A model generated the notes under the pieces. The model was not told the origin of the DNA and ran no database searches. It saw only the letters and a program-made list of their open reading frames with translations. DNA of 64,000 nt from assembly GCA_963775085.1 (NCBI GenBank), contig CAVZHO010000003.1, positions 62,001-126,000 on the forward strand. Direction: 5' to 3'. A program made the translations under genes and the position numbers. Below are positions 1 to 8,692 of the stretch, one piece after another. The DNA comes from JAAFIP01 sp963775085 (lineage in GTDB: Bacteria; Pseudomonadota; Gammaproteobacteria; Burkholderiales; Burkholderiaceae_C). Numbering within the stretch: the stretch's first letter is position 1; each line of letters opens with the position of its first letter.

Positions 1-740
1 AGCTGCTGGGCTGGGAGGTCGTGCCGGATCTGATCGCCAGCGCATCGCCCCTGCGTACCTCCCATTTGCGCGACCCGGTGGGTCTGCAAATCCACTTTGC
101 CAGCGAGCAGTTTATTGACGAGCTGGCGTTTTCCACCGGGCAAGACGCGATTGCCTTTCGCTTGAACTATCTCAAAGACGCGCGCGATCATGCGTTGCTG
201 AAAGCCGCCGCGCAAAAGTCCGGTTGGCAGAGCCGCGTATCGTCCACACAAGGGCGCTCGGGTGATGTGCTCAAAGGGCGCGGCATTGCGTACGCGCAGC
301 GCGCAGGCACCCGTGTGGCGGTGGTGGCCGAGATCGAGGTCGAGCGCAAAACCGGCCGCATCTGGGGACGCAAATTTACCGTCGCGCACGACTGCGGTCT
401 GGTGGTAAACCCGCAAGGCCTGCGCTACACCATCGAGGGCGGTTTGGTGCAGGCGCTGTCACGCGCACTGTTTGAAGAAGTGCAGTTTGAACCCAGCAAG
501 GTCAACAGTGTGGACTGGAACAGTTACCCCATCCTGGGCCTGCAAGATGCCCCTGAAGCGATTGACATCGTGCTGATCAACCGCCCCGAGCTGGCACCTA
601 CGGGCGCGGGCGAGGCCACCTGCCGCGTCGTGCCCGCCGCGTTGGCCAATGCGTTTTTCGATGCCACGGGTGTGCGCCTGCGTCGCGCGCCGCTTACCCC
701 TGCGCGTGTGCTGGCGGCGCTGGCCAAAACTTCCGCCTAA
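1..740 (+). CDS. Molybdopterin-binding subunit of a xanthine dehydrogenase/aldehyde oxidase-family enzyme (5'-truncated)
   Basis: Only the C-terminal part is present; the reading frame is open to the left edge (frame starts at base 3), so the GTG at 21 is not a real start. The visible protein shows the terminal molybdenum-cofactor domain of molybdenum hydroxylases: a stretch with HDCGLVVNP, then PTGAGEATCR near the end, where the Glu of GAGE is the catalytic base in this family. These enzymes hydroxylate aromatic heterocycles or aldehydes and pass electrons to a [2Fe-2S] subunit. It lies 21 bp upstream of a binding-protein gene and heads the same transcription unit as the Rieske oxygenase cluster. 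The exact substrate cannot be read. A second, full-length member of the family lies at 49346-51616. Confidence 0.85.
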   Translation, partial: LLGWEVVPDLIASASPLRTSHLRDPVGLQIHFASEQFIDELAFSTGQDAIAFRLNYLKDARDHALLKAAAQKSGWQSRVSSTQGRSGDVLKGRGIAYAQRAGTRVAVVAEIEVERKTGRIWGRKFTVAHDCGLVVNPQGLRYTIEGGLVQALSRALFEEVQFEPSKVNSVDWNSYPILGLQDAPEAIDIVLINRPELAPTGAGEATCRVVPAALANAFFDATGVRLRRAPLTPARVLAALAKTSA

Positions 741-761
741 ATTTTTCAGGAGCAGACCACC

Positions 762-1832
762 ATGCAAAACTTATCCCCTGGCATAGAGCGACGCACTTTG
801 CTGGCTGCTACCAGCCTGGCGCTGGCCCTGCCAGGTGCCCTGCTGGCGCAAAGCGCGGCCACCCCCAGTCCCCACGAAGGCATCTTCACGTACAAAGGGG
901 CTGACCGTGAGGCCTGGCTGCTGGAGCGCGCCCGCAAAGAAGGCACCGTTACCCTCTATACCTCGATGGCACCGACCGAGTCCACGCCGCTGATGAAAGA
1001 GTTTGAGAAAAAGTACGGCATCAAGGTGGAGATTTGGCGCGGTCTGAGCGAAGGCATTGTGCAACGCGTAGTGAGCGAGGGGCGGGCGCGCCGCCATGTG
1101 GTGGACGTGATCGAGACCAATGGCCCCGAGGTGGAAATACTCTCGCGCGAACGCATGTTGTCCGAGTTCTACAGCCCCCACATTGCGGATTTGCCCAGCG
1201 CCATGGTTCCCAAGCACCGCCAGTGGATGCCCAGCCGCGTCAACTTTTTTGTCGTCGCCTACAACACCCAAAAAATCAAACCCGAAGAGCTGCCCAAACA
1301 CTACGAGGGCTTTACAGACCCCAAGTGGAAGGGCCGCATTGGCATCGAGGCCACGGATGCCGAGTGGATGGGCGGCCTGGTCAACGCCCTGGGCGAGAGC
1401 CGGGGCATGGAGTTTTTCCGCAAACTGGCCGAACTCAAACCCGATGTGCGCAAAGGCCACATCCTGCTGGCGCAGATGGTGGCTGCGGGCGAGGTGCAGG
1501 TAGGGCTGACCATTTACAACTCCAACGCGCAATCGCTCAAGCAGCGCGGCGCACCAATTGACTGGCTACCGATGGAGCCCACCCTCGCGCGCCCACAGGG
1601 TGTGGCGGTGGCCAGGAATGCAGCGCACCCGCATGCGGCAGCGCTGCTGGCAGACTACTTTATCTCGCCTGAAGCGCAGCAGTTCCTCAATAGCGTGGGC
1701 CGTCCACCCGCGAACAAAAAAGTCAAAACCGAGCTGAACAACTTTCCCTATGTGCTGACCGACTCGGGCCTGGTGGTGGATGAAGCTGAAAAGTGGAACC
1801 AACACTGGAACCGTTTGTTTTTGACCAAATAA
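762..1832 (+). CDS. ABC-type extracellular solute-binding protein, family 1 (Fe/spermidine-type fold)
   Basis: 356 aa. The N-terminus has an arginine pair (ERRTLL) followed by a hydrophobic stretch ending in ALLAQ, a Sec or Tat export signal. The mature part has the typical start of family 1 periplasmic binding proteins (ERARKEGTVTLYTSM, then FEKKYGIKVEIWRG) and the DPKWKGRIGIE segment. It is clearly paralogous to the protein at 5627-6655. No permease or ATPase gene is nearby, so it either serves a transporter encoded elsewhere or acts in sensing. It is 20 bp upstream of a class II aldolase gene. ATG with an AGGAG-like ribosome site (caggagcag) just upstream. Confidence 0.85.
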   Translation: MQNLSPGIERRTLLAATSLALALPGALLAQSAATPSPHEGIFTYKGADREAWLLERARKEGTVTLYTSMAPTESTPLMKEFEKKYGIKVEIWRGLSEGIVQRVVSEGRARRHVVDVIETNGPEVEILSRERMLSEFYSPHIADLPSAMVPKHRQWMPSRVNFFVVAYNTQKIKPEELPKHYEGFTDPKWKGRIGIEATDAEWMGGLVNALGESRGMEFFRKLAELKPDVRKGHILLAQMVAAGEVQVGLTIYNSNAQSLKQRGAPIDWLPMEPTLARPQGVAVARNAAHPHAAALLADYFISPEAQQFLNSVGRPPANKKVKTELNNFPYVLTDSGLVVDEAEKWNQHWNRLFLTK

Positions 1833-1852
1833 ATTTTGAAAAACCCAACCCC

Positions 1853-2569
1853 ATGAACCTTAGCCCCTCTGCCGCACTGATTGACGACCTGGTCAGCGCC
1901 AACCATATTCTGGCCAACGAAAACGTGTTTGACGGATTTGGCCACGTCAGCGTGCGCCACGACCAGCGCGCAGACCGTTTTTTAATTGCCCGCAGCATGG
2001 CCCCGGCCTTGGTGAGCGTTGAAGATATTGTGGAGTGCGACTTTGAAGGCGAAGTGCATGACGCGCAAAACCGCAAATCCTACCTGGAGCGTTTTATCCA
2101 CAGCGCCATCTACAAAGCCCGCCCCGATGTAGTGGCCGTGGTGCACAGCCATTCGCCTTCCATCATTCCGTTTGGCGTGACCGGTGCGCGCCTGCGACCC
2201 ATCTGCCATATGAGTGGTTTTTTGGGCAGCAGCGTGCCGGTGTTTGAAATCCGCGATGCCGTGGGTGAGTCGTCCGACATGCTGATCCGCAACCAGGCCC
2301 TGGGCGTGGCCCTGGCCAATACGCTTGGCCAACAGACCGTGGCACTCTTGCGCGGGCATGGCAATGTGGTGGTAGGCGTGGGCATCAAGCAGGTGGTGTT
2401 TCGTGCCATCTACACCGAAGGCAATGCGCGCTTGCAAGCCGAGTCGATGCGACTAGGCGAACCGGTGTATTTATCCGAAGACGAGGCGCGCAACTCCGCT
2501 GAGGTGAACTACACCCAGGTGGATCGGCCTTGGGATTTATGGAAACGCAAAGCGCAAAAAGCCCGTTAA
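1853..2569 (+). CDS. Class II aldolase/adducin family protein
   Basis: 238 aa from the ATG at 1853; an in-frame ATG at 1793 would overlap the upstream gene by 40 bp and is not preferred. Class II aldolase/adducin fold with the metal-binding HSH motif (VVAVVHSHSPS) and the downstream LLRGHGN histidine. The family includes fuculose-phosphate aldolases and decarboxylases such as 3,4-dihydroxyphthalate decarboxylase. Beside a Rieske oxygenase and a Gfo/Idh dehydrogenase, a role as an aromatic-acid decarboxylase is an attractive inference, not proven. It is paralogous to 4901-5605. Confidence 0.85.
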   Translation: MNLSPSAALIDDLVSANHILANENVFDGFGHVSVRHDQRADRFLIARSMAPALVSVEDIVECDFEGEVHDAQNRKSYLERFIHSAIYKARPDVVAVVHSHSPSIIPFGVTGARLRPICHMSGFLGSSVPVFEIRDAVGESSDMLIRNQALGVALANTLGQQTVALLRGHGNVVVGVGIKQVVFRAIYTEGNARLQAESMRLGEPVYLSEDEARNSAEVNYTQVDRPWDLWKRKAQKAR

Positions 2570-2582
2570 CGAGAAAAAACTT

Positions 2583-3569
2583 ATGCCACATCGCCGCCTT
2601 TTCCTCGCCCTCTCCCTGCTAGGCTGCCAAGCCTGGGCACAAGCGCCTGCGCCTGCGGCCGCTCCAGCAGGTGCGTATCCCTCCAGCGCGGTCACCTTGG
2701 TCGTGCCCTTCACTACGGGCACGGGTGCGGACCTGTTGGCGCGTTTGCTGGGGCCCAAGCTGGCGGAACGCTGGAAGGTGTCGGTCATTACCGACAACCG
2801 TCCCGGGGCCAGCGGTGCCATCGGCAGCGCGTATGCGGCCAAGGCCGCGCCCAATGGGCTGACGCTCTTGGTCACGGCCACGGCGCATGCGACTTTTCCG
2901 GCGCTGCAAACCAAGCTGCCTTACTCGCCCCAGCAGGCCTTCACACCCGTGGTCTTGCTGGGCAACAGCGCGCTGGGTCTGGTGACATCGGGCAAATCGC
3001 AACTCACGAGTTTTAAAGACTTTAGCGAGCTTGCCAGGAAGAAGCCGGGCGAGATGACCTACTCCACCCCCGGCACCGGCTCGCCCCAGCACCTGACCAT
3101 GGAACTGCTGGCGCAGGAAGGTGGCCTGCGCCTGCTGCATGTACCGTACAAAGGCTCGGCGGGTGCGCTGACCGATGTGATTGGCAACCACATCCAGGCC
3201 AGCGTGGTGGCGCTGCAGACCGCCTCGCCGCATTTGAACAACGGCGCGCTGCGCATGCTGGCCCTGATGAGCCCGGAGCGCTCCAGCGCCTACCCCAATG
3301 TGCCCACGCTCAAGGAGCTGGGGCTGTCGAACGTGGTGGTGGAGACCTGGTACGGCGTGCTCGCCCCCACAGGGACACCACCCGAGATTGTCGCCAAGCT
3401 GAACGCCGACTTCAACAGCCTGCTGCAATTGCCCGAGGTGCGCGAGAGCATGGCCCGCCAGGGACTGAACGTGGCGGGCGGCAACCCACAGCGTTTGCAG
3501 GAATTGGTCAAGAGCGAGCTGGCCCGCTGGGCGAGCGTGGTGGACAAAGCGGGCATCAAGCCCGAGTAA
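2583..3569 (+). CDS. Bug-family (tripartite tricarboxylate transporter) substrate-binding protein
   Basis: 328 aa with a Sec signal peptide (MPHRRLFLALSLLG, cleavage after WAQA). The mature protein shows Bug-family landmarks: VTLVVPFTTGTGADLLARLL, ITDNRPGASGAIGS, the GSPQHLTMELL segment and LLHVPYKGSAGALTDV. Bug proteins bind carboxylates in the periplasm and work with TctA/TctB membrane proteins, which are not encoded here. It starts 13 bp after the class II aldolase gene and precedes the Rieske oxygenase, in line with uptake or sensing of an aromatic carboxylate as for IphC/TphC-type proteins (inference). Confidence 0.9.
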   Translation: MPHRRLFLALSLLGCQAWAQAPAPAAAPAGAYPSSAVTLVVPFTTGTGADLLARLLGPKLAERWKVSVITDNRPGASGAIGSAYAAKAAPNGLTLLVTATAHATFPALQTKLPYSPQQAFTPVVLLGNSALGLVTSGKSQLTSFKDFSELARKKPGEMTYSTPGTGSPQHLTMELLAQEGGLRLLHVPYKGSAGALTDVIGNHIQASVVALQTASPHLNNGALRMLALMSPERSSAYPNVPTLKELGLSNVVVETWYGVLAPTGTPPEIVAKLNADFNSLLQLPEVRESMARQGLNVAGGNPQRLQELVKSELARWASVVDKAGIKPE

Positions 3570-3572
3570 TTT

Positions 3573-3630
3573 AATTGCTATATAAATAATAGCTGCTTAC
3601 GTCCTTCCGACAAGGACTACGGGCATAAAT
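3573..3630 (+). repeat. Dispersed palindromic repeat, copy A
   Basis: An AT-rich lead (attgctatataaataa) followed by TAGCTGCTTACGTCC, a short variable middle and GGACTACGGGC. The GTCCTT/AAGGAC arms form a small hairpin. It sits in the 75-bp gap between the Bug gene and the Rieske oxygenase gene, within an otherwise tightly packed operon. Four related copies are at 7845-7898 (inverted), 22323-22365, 31522-31580 and 46594-46652. Confidence 0.7.
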
Positions 3631-3644
3631 AATAAGGAAAAAAC

Positions 3645-4883
3645 GTGGAAAGCGTTGAACATAACAAGATATTGACCCAGGTAGGCAAAGGCACGCCGAT
3701 GGGCGAGCTGATGCGCCGTTACTGGCAGCCCATGGCGGCCGCAGAAGATATGAAAAACGCCTGGACCAAACGTGTACGCCTGCTGGGCGAAGACCTGGTG
3801 CTGTTCAAAGACCGCCAGGGCCGCCTGGGGCTGATCGCCGAGCAGTGCCCACACCGCCGCGCATCGTTTGCCTTTGGCATACCCACCCAGGACGGCATTC
3901 GCTGCCCCTACCACGGCTGGGAATACAGCGCACAGGGCAAGTGCCTGAATCAACCCAACGAGCCCGACAACTGCGCCTTCCGAGACAAGGTGGCCACCGA
4001 TGCCTACCCGGTGCAGGAACTCGGCGGTGTGCTGTTTGCCTACCTCGGCCCCCTGCCCGCACCGCTGCTGCCACGCTTTGACGGCTTTGTGGTGGAGGGT
4101 GCGATCCGCATGCTGGGCCGCGTGGTGCTGCCCGTCAACTGGTTGCAGATCATGGAGAACTCGCTCGACCCGATCCACACCGAGTGGCTGCACGGCCACC
4201 AGCATGAGTTTCAAAAAGAGCAGGAAGGCATCAAGGTAGCCATCAGCGCGCACCACCAGAAAATTGACTTCAAAGAGTTTGAGTTTGGCATCACCAAGCA
4301 CCGTCTGCTCGAAGGCCATAGCGAAGACGATGACGACTGGAAGGTCGGTCACCCCATCGTCTTCCCCAACATGCTGGCCGTGGGCAATGGCGACGAAAAG
4401 TCGCGCTACTACGCCTTTCAAATCCGCGTGCCGGTGGACGACACCCACACCCTGCACCTGTGGTACACCGCCTACATGCCGCCCCAGGGCGCGGAGGTGC
4501 CAGCGCACCTGCTGGAGAAGGTGCACACCTACGAGGTGCCCTACCAGGACGCGCAGGGCAACTACATCATGGACAACGTGGACGGCCAGGACATGATGGC
4601 CTGGATATCCCAGGGCGCTATCGCCGACCGCAGCAAAGAAAACCTGGCCTCGACCGACCGGGGCGTGGCCATGTACCGCCGCACCCTGCGCCGCGAGCTG
4701 AAAAAGATCGAGCAGGGCCAAGACCCCATGGCCCTGGTGCGCGACCCCGCACGCAATGCCCGCATCGACCTGCCCAATGAGAAGAAAAAGCACCACAACA
4801 GCGACGGTTTTACCAGCTTCATGATGCGCACCCACGCACGCTTCTCGCCGATCGCGCCCGACCTGTCAAAGATTTTTGACTGA
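3645..4883 (+). CDS. Rieske [2Fe-2S] aromatic ring-hydroxylating oxygenase, large subunit (phthalate dioxygenase-like)
   Basis: 412 aa from a GTG start; AAGGAAA lies 5-10 bases upstream and there is no good ATG. The Rieske domain is clear, with CPH at residues 68-70 and CPYHGW at 87-92, the two Cys and two His that hold the [2Fe-2S] cluster. The mononuclear iron site follows around residues 166-184 (NSLDPIHTEWLHGH), with the bridging Asp and two His. Length and sequence fit the single-component oxygenase group of phthalate 4,5-dioxygenase/vanillate demethylase. Such oxygenases need a reductase, and none is encoded in the window. Neighbouring aldolase-like, Gfo/Idh and binding-protein genes suggest a dihydroxylation-dehydrogenation-decarboxylation route. 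Confidence 0.9.
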   Translation: MESVEHNKILTQVGKGTPMGELMRRYWQPMAAAEDMKNAWTKRVRLLGEDLVLFKDRQGRLGLIAEQCPHRRASFAFGIPTQDGIRCPYHGWEYSAQGKCLNQPNEPDNCAFRDKVATDAYPVQELGGVLFAYLGPLPAPLLPRFDGFVVEGAIRMLGRVVLPVNWLQIMENSLDPIHTEWLHGHQHEFQKEQEGIKVAISAHHQKIDFKEFEFGITKHRLLEGHSEDDDDWKVGHPIVFPNMLAVGNGDEKSRYYAFQIRVPVDDTHTLHLWYTAYMPPQGAEVPAHLLEKVHTYEVPYQDAQGNYIMDNVDGQDMMAWISQGAIADRSKENLASTDRGVAMYRRTLRRELKKIEQGQDPMALVRDPARNARIDLPNEKKKHHNSDGFTSFMMRTHARFSPIAPDLSKIFD

Positions 4884-4900
4884 CCCAATTAGGAAACCCC

Positions 4901-5605
4901 ATGCAAGACCTAGAGCTCAGACAAAAACTCATCGATGCTGGCAAGGTGCTGGATGCCGCAGGCCAGGGCGACCTGACCCGTGGCCACATCTCGGTGCGTG
5001 TGCCCGGTGACCCGCTGCACTTTTACATGAAGCCGCACAGCTTTGGCCTGGACGAGATCACCATGGAAAACATGGTGGTGTGCAACCTGGCGGGCGAAAA
5101 GATCTCGGGCGGTGGCCGCAGGCACAGCGAGGTGTTTATCCACTCCGAGATTTACAAGCTGCGCCCCGACGTGCACAGCGTCATCCACAGCCACCCCACC
5201 TATGCCGTCGCTTTGTCGGCCACGGGTAAGGCCTTGCAACCCATCAGCCAGCCCGCCGTGGCCTTTGCCGATGGTCTGCCGTATTTCACCGACACGATTG
5301 ATTTGATCCGCTCGCAGGACATGGGCGCAGGCGTAGCCAAGGCGCTGGGCAACTGCAAAGCCGTATTGATGCGCAACCATGGCATCGCGGTGGTAGGAGC
5401 CAGCATCGACGAGTCCGTCGTTCTGGCCATCATGCTGGAGAACGCTTGCGAGATCCAGCTAGCCGCCCAAGCGGGGGGCGGCATTGGCGAGCAGTTTGCG
5501 CCTGAGCGCGTGCAAAAGCTGCACAACGACATCACCCGGCCCGAGCAGTACACCATTAACTTTGAATACCTGCGCCGCAAAGCCTTGAAGGCTGCAGCGC
5601 GCTAA
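4901..5605 (+). CDS. Class II aldolase/adducin family protein (second copy)
   Basis: 234 aa; ATG 17 bp after the Rieske gene with AGGAAA upstream. It contains the metal-binding HSHPTY motif and the later LMRNHGIAVVG histidine, plus an N-terminal region typical of sugar-aldolase/decarboxylase members (AGQGDLTRGHISVRVPG). It is a diverged paralog of 1853-2569. Together with the Gfo/Idh dehydrogenase it may catalyse a decarboxylation or retro-aldol step in the same pathway; the substrate is unknown. Confidence 0.85.
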   Translation: MQDLELRQKLIDAGKVLDAAGQGDLTRGHISVRVPGDPLHFYMKPHSFGLDEITMENMVVCNLAGEKISGGGRRHSEVFIHSEIYKLRPDVHSVIHSHPTYAVALSATGKALQPISQPAVAFADGLPYFTDTIDLIRSQDMGAGVAKALGNCKAVLMRNHGIAVVGASIDESVVLAIMLENACEIQLAAQAGGGIGEQFAPERVQKLHNDITRPEQYTINFEYLRRKALKAAAR

Positions 5606-5626
5606 TTTTTTGAAAAAGGACGCACC

Positions 5627-6655
5627 ATGAAAAAACTTCTTGTCCAGTGCATCGCTGCCGCCTTGTGCTTTGCGGCCACCGCCGCGATGGCGCAGACCAA
5701 CGACCTGGCGCTCTACCAAGGCGCCGACCGCCATGCCCGTCTGGTGGAAGCCGCCAAGAAAGAGGGCGACCTGACGGTCTACCACGTCTACCCCAACCTG
5801 CCCGTCGTCATGGCCGCGTTTACCAAAAAGTACGGCATCAAGGTCAAGCCCTGGCGTGCAGGCTCTGAGGCCGTGTTGCAACGCGTGGTGAGTGAGGCAC
5901 GCGCGGGCCGTAGCGTGGTGGACGTGATGCAAAACAATTCCCCCGAGAACGAGGCCGCGCACCAGGAAAAGCTATTGCAAGAAGTGCGATCGTCCTTCCA
6001 TCAAGACCTGCACGCTGCGGCCGTGCCCGCGCACAAAGAGTGGGTAGGCATCACGCTGGACATCTGGACGACGGCCTACAACACCAACAAGGTCAAAAAG
6101 GAAGACCTTCCCAAAACCTACCAAGACCTGCTGGACCCGAAATGGAAAGGTCAGCTGGGTATTGAAGGCGACAACCTGGTGTGGTTTGGCAACCTGATGG
6201 GGCAACTGGGCGAAGAACAAGGCCTCAAACTGTTTAACCAAATTGTGGCGGGCAATGGCATCTCGGTGCGCAAAGGCCACTCCCTGCTCACCATGCTGGT
6301 GTCGTCAGGCGAAGTGCCTCTGGCGCTCACGGTGTACAGCTGGAACCCCGAGCAGCTCAAGATCAAGGGAGCGCCGGTAGAGGGCCATATGCTGCAACCC
6401 CTGATCGGCCAAACCAGTGCCATTTCCATCTTGAAAAAATCACCCAACCCCAACGCGGCCTTGCTGTTCTATGAGTTCATGATCAGCGACGGGCAAAAGC
6501 TCTTGGCGGATGCCAACTTTATCCCCAGCAGCAAAAAGATTGACACCCCGTTTACCAATGTGCCGGTCAAATTTATCGACCCCGCGCAGGCCATTGCCAT
6601 GCAGGCCAAGTGGAGCAAGCTGTACGAAGAGACGGTGACCAAAAAGTCTAAATGA
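5627..6655 (+). CDS. ABC-type extracellular solute-binding protein, family 1 (second copy)
   Basis: 342 aa. Signal peptide MKKLLVQCIAAALCFAATAAMA followed by LYQGADRHARLVEAAKKEGDLTVYHV. KKYGIKVKPWRAGSEAVLQRVVSEARAGRSVVDV matches, position by position, the corresponding segment of the protein at 762-1832, so the two are paralogs. It lies 21 bp after the second aldolase gene and overlaps the next gene by 4 bp (ATGA). No cognate ABC permease or ATPase gene is in the window. Confidence 0.85.
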   Translation: MKKLLVQCIAAALCFAATAAMAQTNDLALYQGADRHARLVEAAKKEGDLTVYHVYPNLPVVMAAFTKKYGIKVKPWRAGSEAVLQRVVSEARAGRSVVDVMQNNSPENEAAHQEKLLQEVRSSFHQDLHAAAVPAHKEWVGITLDIWTTAYNTNKVKKEDLPKTYQDLLDPKWKGQLGIEGDNLVWFGNLMGQLGEEQGLKLFNQIVAGNGISVRKGHSLLTMLVSSGEVPLALTVYSWNPEQLKIKGAPVEGHMLQPLIGQTSAISILKKSPNPNAALLFYEFMISDGQKLLADANFIPSSKKIDTPFTNVPVKFIDPAQAIAMQAKWSKLYEETVTKKSK

Positions 6656-7833
6656 CCGAGCCTGTCTACCGCATCGGCATCGTCGGCCTGGGCGCAGCAG
6701 GCCAGGCTTTTTTGCCTGCTATCTACAAGCATGCTGGTTTTGAGCTGGCCGCGATTTGCGAACCCGTGCTATCCATCCGAGAGCGCTTCACCCAATCCAC
6801 TGGAGCGTTAGGCTATGCATCGCTAGCAGAAATGTTGGACATCGCCACGCTGGATGCCGTCTATATCGCCTCGCCAACGCCCTTGCACGTGCAGCATGTG
6901 CTGCAGGCAGTAGTCGCTAAAAAACATGTGCTGATCGAAAAGCCCATGGCCACTTCGCTGCTTGAGGCCGAGCGCATGGTCAACGCCGCCGAAGACGCGG
7001 GCGTGAACCTGGTGGTAGGCCATTCGCACAGCTACGACGCGCCCATCCAGGCCATGCATAAGATCATCGCCAGCGACCAGCTGGGCAGGGTGCGCATGGT
7101 CAACACCTGGTGCTTCACCGACTGGATCTACCGCCCGCGCCGCCCAGATGAGCTGGACACAAGCCAGGGCGGCGGCGTGACCTTTCGCCAAGGCGCGCAC
7201 CAGTTCGACATCTTGCGCCTGCTGTGCGGCGGCCTGGCGCACAGCGCTAAAGCCCGCAGCTTCGACTGGGACGCGCGGCGCCCCGCCATCGGCGCGCACA
7301 GCGTGTTCCTCGACTTTGGCCAGCACGGCCCCGCCGCCACAGCGGTCTACAACGGCTACGGCGGCCTGTCCAGCATGGACCTGTGCTTCGACATCTCCGA
7401 GTGGGGCTTTCACCAGCCCCTCGGCCAGCGCCGCTGGCATACACGAACGGCCTTGCCCCCATCTGCACAGGCCGAGCTAGCCGCCAAGCAAGCACGCGCC
7501 ACCGGTGCCATCCCCCCCAGCGCGCCGCACCAACCCTTCTTTGGCCTGACCATCGTCAGCTGCGAAGGCGGCGACATCCGCCAAACCCCGCAGGGCCTGC
7601 GCATCCACACCGCGCAAGGCGTACAAAACGTCCCCCTACCCACCGACCGCAGCCCGCGTGACCTGGTACTAGACGAGTTCTATGAGGCTTGCCTGGGTGA
7701 TGCGCCTACTTTGCACAATGGCCGCTGGGGCTTGGCTAATCTGGAAGTGTGCGAGGCGGCTATTGCGTCGTCCGCCAGTGGCCGCGAGGTGCTATTGCGG
7801 CATCAAGTGCCTGTGATGGCCTCTGAACTCTGA
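6652..7833 (+). CDS. Gfo/Idh/MocA family NAD(P)-dependent oxidoreductase
   Basis: 393 aa. The N-terminal Rossmann fold is marked by IGIVGLGAAGQAF, and the family EKP motif is present in VLIEKPMATS (about residues 94-103). The C-terminal dimerisation domain is intact. Family members include the dihydrodiol dehydrogenase Pht4/OphB of phthalate breakdown, which re-aromatises the product of the Rieske dioxygenase; this fits the neighbourhood but is inference. ATG overlaps the stop of the binding-protein gene by 4 bp, indicating translational coupling. Last gene of the cluster. Confidence 0.85.
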   Translation: MTEPVYRIGIVGLGAAGQAFLPAIYKHAGFELAAICEPVLSIRERFTQSTGALGYASLAEMLDIATLDAVYIASPTPLHVQHVLQAVVAKKHVLIEKPMATSLLEAERMVNAAEDAGVNLVVGHSHSYDAPIQAMHKIIASDQLGRVRMVNTWCFTDWIYRPRRPDELDTSQGGGVTFRQGAHQFDILRLLCGGLAHSAKARSFDWDARRPAIGAHSVFLDFGQHGPAATAVYNGYGGLSSMDLCFDISEWGFHQPLGQRRWHTRTALPPSAQAELAAKQARATGAIPPSAPHQPFFGLTIVSCEGGDIRQTPQGLRIHTAQGVQNVPLPTDRSPRDLVLDEFYEACLGDAPTLHNGRWGLANLEVCEAAIASSASGREVLLRHQVPVMASEL

Positions 7834-8290
7834 TTTTTCTAGTTAAAATAGACCATAGTCCACGTCGCCAGGACGTAACAAGCTATAAAAAGTATAGCTG
7901 AAACATGCCGGTTGGGTGTAGCTACTGCGCATTCCAAGGCTGCATGGCTTGTGCTGCCACGCATCGGTGCGTAGGGTATTGGTGGCTGGAGTGCGTAGCA
8001 GGACTCAGAGTCAACGGTGACAGCGGACGTCCTGGAGACTGGGACTGCAGCTACACTTCAGGCAGACAACCACTCAAAACAGGAGGTTGAGGCTTTCCCA
8101 AAGCAACGGCTAGACTCATGCTTTCTTCAGCAGAGCCTTCCAAGGCAATCGTGCCTTATTCGCGTGTTACATGTTGCTGCAACACCCTTACAGGATTGCA
8201 ATCAACATCCCTGCTGCAAAGGTTTTCTGTTTCTCCAGCCCAAGCAATCCGAAAAAGTTGTAAAACGTGTTATATTCCGAGGTTCGCCGT
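7834..8290. other. 457-bp intergenic region between the catabolic cluster and the tRNA-tuf operon
   Basis: No convincing gene. It contains an inverted copy of the dispersed repeat (7845-7898) directly after the Gfo/Idh stop, where its hairpin could help end transcription. A TATATT box at 8271-8276 lies 15 bp upstream of tRNA-Tyr and is a plausible -10 for the tRNA-tuf operon; no good -35 is visible. Short open frames here lack coding character. Confidence 0.5.
7845..7898 (-). repeat. Dispersed palindromic repeat, copy B (inverted)
   Basis: On the minus strand it reads tagcttgttacgtcc, a nine-base middle, then ggactatggtc and an AT tail, matching copy A with scattered substitutions. It lies immediately 3' of the last gene of the catabolic cluster. 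Confidence 0.65.
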
Positions 8291-8376
8291 GGAGAGATGG
8301 CCGAGTGGTTAATGGCAGCAGACTGTAAATCTGCCCTCTTACGAGTACGCTGGTTCGAATCCAGCTCTCTCCACCA
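8291..8376 (+). tRNA. tRNA-Tyr (GTA)
   Basis: 86-nt class II tRNA with long variable arm. The acceptor stem GGAGAGA pairs with TCTCTCC, the anticodon loop is CTGTAAA with GTA, the T-arm is GGTTCGAATCC, and CCA is encoded. First gene of the classic tRNA-tuf operon. Confidence 0.97.
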
Positions 8377-8510
8377 GGCAATGGTTGGTTTATTTTGACT
8401 TGTAGAGCGTGTTTTTTGAATTGAGAATTGAGTAGAGATTTGAGTAGAGATTTGAGTATTTGGGTGTCGCGCTTGGGTGGCTGAATCGTCAGGTCTACAG
8501 CGTGCGTAGT

Positions 8511-8584
8511 GCGGGAGTAGTTCAATGGTAGAACCCTAGCCTTCCAAGCTAATGACGCGGGTTCGATTCCCGTCTCCCGCTCCA
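8511..8584 (+). tRNA. tRNA-Gly (TCC)
   Basis: 74-nt tRNA. GCGGGAG pairs with CTCCCGC, anticodon TCC lies in CTTCCAA, the T-arm is GGGTTCGATTCCC, and CCA is encoded. Between it and tRNA-Tyr is a short direct repeat (gagtagagattt twice, about 8430-8453) of unknown meaning. Confidence 0.97.
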
Positions 8585-8613
8585 CAAGTTGAGAGGTTTT
8601 TGTTAGAGTTTTC

Positions 8614-8688
<75 letters not shown>

Positions 8689-8692
8689 GTCG

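Noticed and set aside
7905..8328. Open frames of 61-103 codons upstream of tRNA-Tyr
   Set aside because: They overlap the tRNA or the repeat, have cysteine-rich or random composition and no family resemblance.
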